The notes beneath the pieces are model-generated. The model was not told the origin of the DNA, ran no database searches, and saw nothing but the letters and a program-made list of their open reading frames with translations. A stretch of DNA of 5,675 nt from Thermoflexales bacterium (lineage in GTDB: Bacteria > Chloroflexota > Anaerolineae > B4-G1 > SLSP01), in assembly GCA_015486785.1 (NCBI GenBank), contig WFQZ01000040.1:1-5675 (forward strand). The letters are read 5' to 3'. The stretch's first letter is position 1; every line of letters starts with the position of its first letter. Below, piece by piece: positions 1 through 5,438 of this stretch. Position numbers and translations under genes: made by a program.

Positions 1-1309
1 GCTCGGCTTGGGCCAAAATTTCCCGGTCCACCTCGGCCAGCTCCCCCGGCGCAGGGACGGACTTTTCAAAGTGCTTGTAGGTGAAGGAGAGCACCCGATG
101 GGAGAGATTCCCCCAGATGCCGACCAATTCCCCGTTGTTGCGGTGGACAAAGTCATCCCAGAAGAAATCGCTGTCGCTGGTTTCGGGCATCACGACGGTG
201 AGATAGTAACGGATGGCGTCGGCGTCGTAGCGGTCGAGGATATCCAGCAAGGCGATCATATGCCCCCGGCTCTTGGAGAATTGCGCTCCGGCGAGATTCA
301 TAAACTCGTTGGCGGGCACATCGTAAGGCAGGTTCAGCCGTTTGGCGGGATCGTCCTCGTAGATGCGCGTGACGCCCAGCAGCTCCGCCGGCCAAATGAT
401 GGTGTGGAAGGGGATGTTGTCCTTGCCGATGAAGTAGGTGGTGATCGCCGCCGGATCATACCACCAGGCCTTCCAGGCTTCCGGATCGCCGTGTAGTTTG
501 GCCCATTCAATGCTGGCCGAAAGGTAGCCGATCACCGCCTCGAACCACACATAGAGCCGCTTGCTTTCGTAGCCGGAGAGCGGCACGGGGACGCCCCAGG
601 AAATATCGCGGGTGATAGGGCGGCCTTTCAACCCGCTTTTGACGTAGTTCAGCGTGAATTTGATGACGTTGGGTCGCCAAGCCTCCTTGCCGGATTCCAG
701 GTAAGCCATAACCGCGTCGGCCAGCTTCGGCAGATCAAGGAAGAAGTGCTCCGTTTCGCGCACCACCGGCACCGAGCCATCGATCTTGCTGCGCGGATTT
801 TTCAACTCCAGCGCGTCGAGCAACTTTCCGCAATTGTCGCATTGATCGCCGCGAGCCTCCGTGTAGCCGCAATAGGGGCAAGTCCCCTCCACGTACCGAT
901 CCGGCAGGAATCGCCGGGTGGCTTCGGAATAGAACTGCTTTTGGGTCTGAGAGTACAGATAGCCGTGGTTGAGCAGTGCCAAGAACATATCCTGGGCCAC
1001 CCGGTGATGATTGGGGGTATCCGTGTGGGTGAAAAGATCGTAGGAAATCCCGATGCGCTTTTGGGTTTCCAGGAATCGCTGATGGTAACGTTCGAAGACC
1101 GCACGCGGGGTAGTGCCTTCTTTTTCCGCCCGCACGGTGATAGGAGTGCCGTGGGAATCGGAACCGGACACGACCAACACGTCATTTCCGGCCAACCGGT
1201 GATAGCGGGCATAAATATCAGCGGGGAGATACGCCCCGGCCAGGTGCCCGATGTGCATATCTCCGTTAGCATAAGGCCAAGCGATAGCAACTAAAACTTT
1301 CTGATTCAT
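1..1309 (-). CDS. metG: Methionyl-tRNA synthetase, N-terminal part (cut by window edge)
   Basis: Class I aminoacyl-tRNA synthetase that activates methionine with ATP and charges tRNA-Met in the cytoplasm. The window holds the first 436 codons; the end of the anticodon-binding domain and any C-terminal extension lie outside. The protein opens MNQKVLVAIAWPYANGDMHI. The HIGH signature is at residues 19-22 and the catalytic Rossmann fold surrounds it. The connective peptide has a zinc knuckle pair, C144-P-Y-C147 and C157-D-N-C160, as in the E. coli-type enzyme. The KMSKS loop reads QFSKSRG at 343-349: the second lysine, K346, is kept, but the first lysine is glutamine. The helical anticodon-binding domain begins near residue 380 (segment around GNLSHRVLSF). 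The ATG start at 1309-1307 is set by GGGAGGGA five to six bases upstream and by the family's usual N-terminus. The gene lies downstream of rpoD, behind a Met-codon leader peptide and terminator that probably control it. Identity is certain; regulation is inferred. Confidence 0.98.
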   Translation of the reverse strand, partial: MNQKVLVAIAWPYANGDMHIGHLAGAYLPADIYARYHRLAGNDVLVVSGSDSHGTPITVRAEKEGTTPRAVFERYHQRFLETQKRIGISYDLFTHTDTPNHHRVAQDMFLALLNHGYLYSQTQKQFYSEATRRFLPDRYVEGTCPYCGYTEARGDQCDNCGKLLDALELKNPRSKIDGSVPVVRETEHFFLDLPKLADAVMAYLESGKEAWRPNVIKFTLNYVKSGLKGRPITRDISWGVPVPLSGYESKRLYVWFEAVIGYLSASIEWAKLHGDPEAWKAWWYDPAAITTYFIGKDNIPFHTIIWPAELLGVTRIYEDDPAKRLNLPYDVPANEFMNLAGAQFSKSRGHMIALLDILDRYDADAIRYYLTVVMPETSDSDFFWDDFVHRNNGELVGIWGNLSHRVLSFTYKHFEKSVPAPGELAEVDREILAQAE

Positions 1310-1355
1310 TGAGTCCCTCCCGATCTGGTTATGAATAGCGTAAAGGTCAAGCCAT

Positions 1356-1389
1356 AATTAAAACCCCGCCAACCGTGAGGCTGGCGGGG
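1356..1389 (-). terminator. Intrinsic terminator/attenuator in front of metG
   Basis: On the minus strand CCCCGCCAGCC (1379-1389) pairs with GGTTGGCGGGG (1364-1374) to give an 11-bp stem with one G-U pair and the four-base loop TCAC. TTTTAATT (1363-1356) follows directly. The T-tract occurs only on the minus strand, so the signal acts on transcription leaving rpoD and heading for metG. It lies 36 nt after the leader peptide's stop codon and about 46 nt before the metG start. It could be a plain rpoD terminator. The Met-rich leader ORF before it, and the complementarity of its loop and 5' arm to that ORF, favour a regulated attenuator. Confidence 0.85.
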
Positions 1390-1457
1390 AATGTTGCCGG
1401 TCCCGTGGCAACGGGCCGCGCCGTTCAGGGTGCCTCACGCCCCTGACGGCCCGGCAA
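1374..1457 (-). promoter_or_regulatory. Predicted alternative RNA folds of the metG leader (antiterminator region)
   Basis: Several pairings compete here, all read directly from the minus strand. (a) Leader codons contain CGTGAGGC (1432-1439), perfectly complementary to GCCTCACG (1374-1381), which is the loop plus upper 5' arm of the terminator; this is the candidate antiterminator. (b) A hairpin pairs 1441-1450 with 1420-1430 (ten pairs, one bulge), and its ten-base loop displays the same CGTGAGGC. (c) TTGCCGG (1451-1457) pairs with CCGGCAA (1394-1400) and would close a three-way junction around hairpin b and a small CCCGT/ACGGG hairpin (1402-1415). (d) GTTGCC/GGCAAC (1407-1412 with 1393-1398) and a 7-bp pairing of 1447-1453 with 1412-1418 compete with c. 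The complementarities are visible in the sequence; which of them form in the cell is inference. Confidence 0.5.
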
Positions 1458-1496
1458 GCCACGCATCATCATCGCTAAAGTCTCTCCGAGTGTCAT
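1425..1496 (-). CDS. Met-codon leader peptide of metG (23 aa)
   Basis: A 23-codon ORF lies in the rpoD-metG gap, starting 35 nt after the rpoD stop. The start is ATG at 1496-1494, with GAGGA 11 nt upstream, a usable if slightly long spacing. The peptide begins MTLGETLA, has three consecutive methionines at positions 9-11 (ATG ATG ATG, 1472-1464), continues with a Gly/Arg-rich tail, and ends REAP before TGA (1427-1425). Four of its 23 residues are Met, and it precedes the gene for methionyl-tRNA synthetase. That matches the logic of amino-acid leader peptides such as those of the trp, his and leu operons. A ribosome short of Met-tRNA should stall on codons 9-11 and change the fold of the downstream RNA. 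The final Pro-stop pair is a context known for slow peptide release, as in TnaC, and may hold the ribosome at the stop codon. No family name is known to me. The ORF and Met run are seen directly; its function is inferred. Confidence 0.65.
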   Translation of the reverse strand: MTLGETLAMMMRGLPGRQGREAP

Positions 1497-1531
1497 AGTC
1501 TCAAATTTCCTCGTCGTTTACTGTGAAGAAG

Positions 1532-2713
1532 CTAGTGTAAATAGTCCCGCAGATCGCGGCTGCGGCTGGGATGACGTAGGCGGCGCAGGGCCTGCCCCTC
1601 GATTTGCCGGATGCGCTCTCTGGTCAGCCCGAACTTCTTGCCCACTTCCTCTAGGGTGTGACTTTGGCCGTTCTGCAAGCCGAAGCGCAGGCGCAGGATG
1701 CGTACCTCGCGCGGGGGCAGGGTGTTGACGGCTTCTTCAATGCGCAGGCGCAACATTTCACGGGATGCCGTATCCGGCGGCGTGGGCGTGCGCTCGTCTT
1801 TGATGAAGTTGCTCAGTTCGCTGTCCTCATCATCTCCTACCGGATGCTCCAAGCTCAAGGGTTGCCAGGAGACGCGCATCATCCAACGCACCTTGCGCGG
1901 GTCCATTTCAAACTCCTCGGCCAGCTCTTCGGGGGTGGGCTGTTCGCCGCGCTCCTGCTCGATCTCGCGTGCCCGTCGGTAGAGTCGGCGGATGCGGTCG
2001 CTCATGTGCACCGGCACGCGGATGGTGCGGCCTTGATCGGCGATGGCACGCGAGATCGTTTGGCGTATCCACCAGGTGGCGTAGGTGCTGAAGCGGAATC
2101 CCCGGCGATACTCGAACTTCTCCACGGCTTTCATCAAGCCCAGATTGCCTTCCTGGATCAGGTCGAGGAAGGGGACGCCGCGATTGACGTATTTCTTGGC
2201 AATGCTGACGACCAAGCGCGTGTTCGCGCGGATCAGGTGATCGCGGGCTTCCAGCCCGGTTTGAACCGTAGCTTCCAGGGTTTGCCGTTCTTCCGCAGGG
2301 CAAGAGGCACTCTGCAAGCGGATCTGTGCCTCGCGTCCCTCTTCGATCTGTTGAGCCAGGGTCACCTCTTCGTGTTCGCTGAGCAAGGGGACGCGCCCCA
2401 TTTCTCGCAGGTAGAGCGCAACCGTGTCTTCCACTCCCACCCGCTCCAAACTGTGGAGATCGTCATCCCACCCGCCGGCGGTGATGGAAGGGCCTTCGAT
2501 GAAATCCGGCAATGTGTTGGGGTCTGCGGCGATGGGCAGCGGAGATTCGGTTTCTTCTGCTTCCACCTCCACGCCGGCGGCTCGCAATTCGGCCAATACT
2601 GCCTCGGTGATGTCATCGTTCCCTTGATCTAGGGACTCCAGTACATCCTCCATCGTGAGATAGCCCTTAATTTCTGCCTTCTCCAGTAGCTCAGCGACTA
2701 TTTTTATCACCAT
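1532..2713 (-). CDS. rpoD: Primary (vegetative) RNA polymerase sigma factor, sigma-70 family
   Basis: A 393-residue RpoD/SigA that directs core RNA polymerase to housekeeping promoters. A short region 1.1 occupies about residues 1-45 (LLEKAEIKGYLTMEDVLESL at 9-28), followed by an acidic linker. Region 1.2 is about 95-127 (DTVALYLREMGRVPLLS). Regions 2.1-2.4 span about 157-240, with the core-binding stretch FLDLIQEGNLGLMKAVEKFE and the -10 recognition helix STYATWWIRQTISRAIADQG. Region 3 is about 240-310, with the 3.2 finger near DSELSNFIKDERT. Region 4.2 has the -35 helix-turn-helix TLEEVGKKFGLTRERIRQIE (353-372) and the usual end, HPSRSRDLRDYL. It lacks the large non-conserved insert of E. 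coli RpoD and resembles SigA/HrdB-type factors. The ATG at 2713 is 3 nt past the stop of the yceD-like gene. Its ribosome site GAGGG overlaps that gene's end, suggesting translational coupling. Identity is essentially certain. Confidence 0.98.
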   Translation of the reverse strand: MVIKIVAELLEKAEIKGYLTMEDVLESLDQGNDDITEAVLAELRAAGVEVEAEETESPLPIAADPNTLPDFIEGPSITAGGWDDDLHSLERVGVEDTVALYLREMGRVPLLSEHEEVTLAQQIEEGREAQIRLQSASCPAEERQTLEATVQTGLEARDHLIRANTRLVVSIAKKYVNRGVPFLDLIQEGNLGLMKAVEKFEYRRGFRFSTYATWWIRQTISRAIADQGRTIRVPVHMSDRIRRLYRRAREIEQERGEQPTPEELAEEFEMDPRKVRWMMRVSWQPLSLEHPVGDDEDSELSNFIKDERTPTPPDTASREMLRLRIEEAVNTLPPREVRILRLRFGLQNGQSHTLEEVGKKFGLTRERIRQIEGQALRRLRHPSRSRDLRDYLH

Positions 2714-2716
2714 ATC

Positions 2717-3241
2717 TTATCCCTCGTGGCCTTGCGATGTCTCGGCCTCATTCAGCAGCGGGCGGAGTGCTTCCCAGCGGGGATCAATCGGCTCGTCATC
2801 GCCACAGGTGCATTCCCCCTTGCGGATGTTTCCCCCGCACACCGGGCACAGCCCCGGACAATCTGGCGAGCAGAGCGGATTCAACGGCAATCCCAGCCAA
2901 GCGTACTCACGGATAAGCGGAGTCAGATCGGCCCAACCGTCCTCGTGTACGTTGACCGGACGCTCCGGCGTGGGCGACATTCCCGGCAATCCGATGATGT
3001 CGGCCAGTTCGATGGTCACCGGTTCGTAGAAGGGCGTCAGGCAACGCGAACATTCGGTTTTAACCGCCGTTTCCAGTTTTCCCTCGACCAAGATGCCGTG
3101 ATCTACGCGCGTAAAGTGCAATGTCCCACGCAAATACGCCAGATCAAGGTCTCCGGCTATAAGGTGCTCCATATCCAACGATACGCGCTCTTGTTTGCCC
3201 GGGGTCGCGTGGGCAATATCGGCAAAGTTAATTTTGATCAT
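2717..3241 (-). CDS. yceD: DUF177/YceD family zinc-binding protein
   Basis: A 174-residue DUF177 protein. In other organisms the family is linked to 23S rRNA accumulation and its gene usually precedes rpmF (ribosomal protein L32). The sequence shows the typical CSRC pair at C64/C67, then a C-terminal cluster C124-x3-C128-x3-C132-PV-C135 with C144-T-C146 (LCPVCG core), and the conserved IDPRWEALRPLL near the end (152-163). The cysteines probably bind zinc. I chose ATG 3241-3239 (MIKINFADI), which has CGGAGAG about 8 nt upstream. The longer reading frame, to 3298, runs through the promoter itself and cannot be transcribed from it. The gene is first in the operon after a strong promoter and sits 3 nt before rpoD. 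No rpmF follows, which is unusual. Family assignment is confident; the molecular role is not well defined. Confidence 0.9.
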   Translation of the reverse strand: MIKINFADIAHATPGKQERVSLDMEHLIAGDLDLAYLRGTLHFTRVDHGILVEGKLETAVKTECSRCLTPFYEPVTIELADIIGLPGMSPTPERPVNVHEDGWADLTPLIREYAWLGLPLNPLCSPDCPGLCPVCGGNIRKGECTCGDDEPIDPRWEALRPLLNEAETSQGHEG

Positions 3242-3269
3242 TATGGCTCTCCGTTGCAAAAACAGCATA

Positions 3270-3298
3270 ATTATAGCATACCTGATTGTCGGAGTCAA
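3270..3298 (-). promoter_or_regulatory. Near-consensus sigma-70 promoter of the yceD-rpoD operon
   Basis: The minus strand reads TTGACT (3298-3293), a 17-nt spacer, then TATAAT (3275-3270), with TGC directly before the -10 (extended -10). Ten or more of the twelve hexamer positions match consensus and the spacer is optimal. Transcription should start near 3263, leaving a leader of about 20 nt before the yceD-like start, with the ribosome site GGAGAG inside it. RpoD, encoded second in this operon, should recognise this promoter, giving potential positive autoregulation. Confidence 0.9.
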
Positions 3299-3300
3299 GG

Positions 3301-3327
3301 ATTAGGTAAAAAATCATCTATTAAATT
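3301..3327 (-). promoter_or_regulatory. A/T-rich UP-element-like stretch upstream of the -35
   Basis: Directly upstream of the TTGACT box the minus strand becomes strongly A/T-rich, containing AATTTAATAGATGATTTTTT and then TACCTAAT, in an otherwise GC-rich neighbourhood. Position (about -38 to -65) and composition fit an UP element bound by the alpha-subunit C-terminal domain of RNA polymerase. The composition is visible; binding is inferred. Confidence 0.5.
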
Positions 3328-3424
3328 GGGGTGTGACGGGCCGCGAGGGATCGCAAGAATGTAAGGGGCGTTATGTGGCTTCGGCCAAAGAGCCGTGGTG
3401 GAAGTTAGGGGAACTATCAACAGA

Positions 3425-3452
3425 CGAGGGGCCGGTCATCTCCGGCCCCTCG
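3425..3452 (-). terminator. Hairpin terminator after the plsX-fabF-membrane protein unit
   Basis: A perfect 11-bp GC-rich stem, CGAGGGGCCGG (3442-3452 on the minus strand) with CCGGCCCCTCG (3425-3435) and the six-base loop AGATGA, begins 8 nt after the stop of the membrane protein gene. The downstream minus-strand tail is TCTGTTGAT, a weak U-tract, so termination may be incomplete or factor-assisted. The stretch from here to the promoter (3328-3424) shows no gene, only a minor GGC-CGAA-GCC mini-hairpin near 3377-3386. Confidence 0.75.
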
Positions 3453-3460
3453 TGGTGAGT

Positions 3461-4156
3461 TTAGGCGTCTTCTAAGCCCAAGGCCTTGGTTAAGGCGACT
3501 TGTGCCTCGCGGTTGAGCGGGGGACGTTTGCCCCCTTTCCGCAGCCAACGTTTAAGCCCGTTCATTCGGAAGGCCGGCACCGGCGACTCTTTCGTCTCCA
3601 GTTTGACGTTGGCATCAATGAACAGAATCACCGGGCGCACCGGCACGGTGATTCCTTCCGGCAGCCGCTCCGCGAGCAGTTGTTGGAGTTCTTGCGCCTC
3701 GTCCTGTGCGGTGCGGTCGGGACGCCCTACGCTCTCTTGTCCGGCCAGCTTGCGCAGAAAGCTCATCTTCTCGCGGTGCATCCAATGCCCCTGGCGGTAC
3801 GTGATCTCCCCACCCTGCGATTTCACGGTGATGGTGGTCAGGCCGCCCGGCTCCAGCAGCACGAAAGATACCGGTAGTTTGTACATCAACAGCACGTACT
3901 GGTCATCCAGCCCTTCCAGAGCCTCGACCACCTTCTTATGGTGTGCCATCGGCCCGACGTACCGCTCGCCCAGATAGCTGCCGATCAAGGAGATGAAAAA
4001 TCCCACCCACACCAGGATCATCGAAGGCCATAGCCACAGCGGCTTGAGGAAGATCATCGCTGTGCCGATTCCCAGGACGACAAACCCTACCAGCGGAGCT
4101 TTTTCCCCAATTTTTGTCCGTAAGGAAATGTGCGCCTCGTTCGTAATTACACGCAT
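3461..4156 (-). CDS. Two-helix membrane protein with degenerate NERD-like domain
   Basis: A 231-residue protein of unknown function. Residues about 20-38 and 42-62 form two hydrophobic segments joined by a very short turn, a membrane hairpin that leaves both ends on the same side, probably the cytoplasm. The soluble part resembles the nuclease-related (NERD) fold: VSFVLLEPGGLTTITVK (96-112) matches the family's D-H-V-L-V-x-P-G-G-x-x-x-I-E-x-K pattern, followed by a W at 125, a helical segment rich in Gln/Glu (150-163) and the strand VPVRPVILFIDANV (171-184). The two acidic catalytic positions appear replaced (S97 for Asp, T110 for Glu), while K112 remains. It is probably not an active nuclease. 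The C-terminus is basic (LKRWLRKGGKRPP). ATG 4156 has a perfect AAGGAGG five to six bases upstream and lies 18 nt after fabF. Gene call is sure; the NERD relationship is moderate inference from pattern only. Confidence 0.6.
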   Translation of the reverse strand: MRVITNEAHISLRTKIGEKAPLVGFVVLGIGTAMIFLKPLWLWPSMILVWVGFFISLIGSYLGERYVGPMAHHKKVVEALEGLDDQYVLLMYKLPVSFVLLEPGGLTTITVKSQGGEITYRQGHWMHREKMSFLRKLAGQESVGRPDRTAQDEAQELQQLLAERLPEGITVPVRPVILFIDANVKLETKESPVPAFRMNGLKRWLRKGGKRPPLNREAQVALTKALGLEDA

Positions 4157-4174
4157 GCGGCCCTCCTTAAAATC

Positions 4175-5422
4175 TCATGATTCCCAACGTTGGAGAATCA
4201 AGCATGCATTTTGTCCACCGAACCCAAAAGCGTTTTTGAGTGCGACGTTTACCTTCGTGTGTCTGGCGTCCCCCGGCACGTAGTCAAGATCGCATTGCGG
4301 ATCTGGGTGCTCTAGGTTGATCGTGGGATGAATCACCCCGTGGTGCAGTGTGAGCGCGGTGACGATGGTCTCGATGGCCCCGGCTGCGCCCATCGTGTGG
4401 CCGATCATAGACTTGGTGGCGCTGATCGCCAGCTTGTAAGCGTGCTCCCCGAAGACTTGCTTGAGGGCGTAGGTCTCGGTCACATCGTTAAGCGGGGTGG
4501 ATGTGCCGTGGGCATTGACGTAATCCACTGCCTCCGGCGCGATGCCGGCGTCCTCCATCGCCCAGCGGATCGCACGTTGTGCGCCTTGGGCCTCCGGATC
4601 GGGGCGTGCGATGTGGTAGGCATCCGACGAAGTAGCGTACCCGGTAACCTCGGCGTAAATGGTCGCGCCACGGGCCAGCGCGTGCTCCAACGCCTCCAGC
4701 ACCACGACCCCGGCTCCTTCGGCGAAGACGAACCCGTCGCGATCCCGATCAAAGGGCCGACTGGCCCGCTGTGGCTCATCATTGCGCGTGGAAAGGGCGT
4801 GCATCACGGCGAACCCGGCGATGGGGACATCCACGACCAACCCTTCCGCGCCACCGGCTAACATCGTATCGGCCCGCCCGTAGCGGATCAACTCTACTGC
4901 CTCCCCGATGGCCTGTGAGCCGGAAGCACAGGCGGCGACCGGCGTCGTGATCGGTCCTTGCGCCCCGGCCAGCAAGCTGACGTGGTACGAGGGCATGTTG
5001 GGCAGGGATGAAGCCAGCGCAAACGGGTTCATCCCGTGGATGCCGCGTTTCCAGAAGCTGCGCGAGTGATCCAATGCCCAGTCCAGCCCGCCCATGCCCA
5101 CGCCAATCGCCGTGCCGGTACGTTCCGGCTCGGCCACCGGCGTGGAAAGTCCCGCATCGGAGAGAGCCTCTTGGGCGGCGGCAATTGCCAGTTGCGAGAC
5201 CCGCGCCATCCGCCGCGCTTCTTTCCGTGACATATAACGTTTGGGGTCAAAATCCGGCACTTCCCCGGCGATGCGCACCGGCAGCTCCGAAGCGTCAAAC
5301 CGTTGAATGGGCCTGATGCCGGATTCTCCGGCTAACAGGCGCGGCCATGTTTCCGTGATGCTCAACCCCAGCGGGGTCAACGAACCCAACCCGGTGATTA
5401 CAACCCTTCTGCGTTCAGTCAT
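4175..5422 (-). CDS. fabF: 3-oxoacyl-[acyl-carrier-protein] synthase II (KAS II)
   Basis: A 415-residue condensing enzyme that elongates acyl-ACP with malonyl-ACP in cytoplasmic type II fatty-acid synthesis. The N-terminus MTERRRVVITGLGSLTPLG is typical. The Cys-His-His triad is present: nucleophile C165 in PVAACASGSQ, H305 in VNAHGTSTPLND and H342 in KSMIGHTMGAAGA, with the conserved K337. The C-terminal gate motif is NAFGFGGQNA (398-407). Length equals the family norm. I chose ATG 5422-5420, with AAGGAG 5 nt upstream. The upstream in-frame extension to 5551 overlaps the end of plsX and does not look like KAS sequence. The gene sits 16 nt after plsX and 17-18 nt before the membrane protein gene, so the three are likely co-transcribed. 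FabF rather than FabB is favoured by length and by the motif around H342. Confidence 0.97.
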   Translation of the reverse strand: MTERRRVVITGLGSLTPLGLSITETWPRLLAGESGIRPIQRFDASELPVRIAGEVPDFDPKRYMSRKEARRMARVSQLAIAAAQEALSDAGLSTPVAEPERTGTAIGVGMGGLDWALDHSRSFWKRGIHGMNPFALASSLPNMPSYHVSLLAGAQGPITTPVAACASGSQAIGEAVELIRYGRADTMLAGGAEGLVVDVPIAGFAVMHALSTRNDEPQRASRPFDRDRDGFVFAEGAGVVVLEALEHALARGATIYAEVTGYATSSDAYHIARPDPEAQGAQRAIRWAMEDAGIAPEAVDYVNAHGTSTPLNDVTETYALKQVFGEHAYKLAISATKSMIGHTMGAAGAIETIVTALTLHHGVIHPTINLEHPDPQCDLDYVPGDARHTKVNVALKNAFGFGGQNACLILQRWES

Positions 5423-5438
5423 GATTTCTCCTTGTGAA

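Noticed and set aside
1322..1350. TTGACC (1345-1350, minus strand) as a -35 box for a separate metG promoter
   Set aside because: No acceptable -10 hexamer occurs at 16-18 nt; the bases there read close to CAGATC.
1393..1531. T-box riboswitch upstream of metG, suggested by ACGGGACCGG resembling part of the T-box sequence
   Set aside because: The UGGN element that pairs with the tRNA acceptor end is missing, and there is too little room after the rpoD stop for a usual stem I with a specifier loop. The leader-ORF explanation fits better.
1356..1531. SAM riboswitch in front of a methionine-related gene
   Set aside because: I could not find the conserved SAM-I or SAM-II core elements, and the region is largely used by the short ORF.
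1658..2632. Long plus-strand open frame of 324 codons opposite rpoD
   Set aside because: It is the antisense shadow of a GC-rich coding gene with clear sigma-70 domains on the minus strand. It has no ribosome site or family resemblance.
3242..3298. N-terminal extension of the DUF177 protein to 3298
   Set aside because: It would be encoded by the -35/-10 promoter DNA upstream of the expected transcription start, and ATG 3241 has a good ribosome site and matches the family N-terminus.
2726..3364. Plus-strand open frame of 212 codons across the DUF177 gene and promoter
   Set aside because: Antisense shadow; it crosses the minus-strand promoter and shows no recognisable protein features.
4328..4861. 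Plus-strand open frame of 177 codons opposite fabF
   Set aside because: Shadow of fabF codon composition, with no supporting start signal or family similarity.
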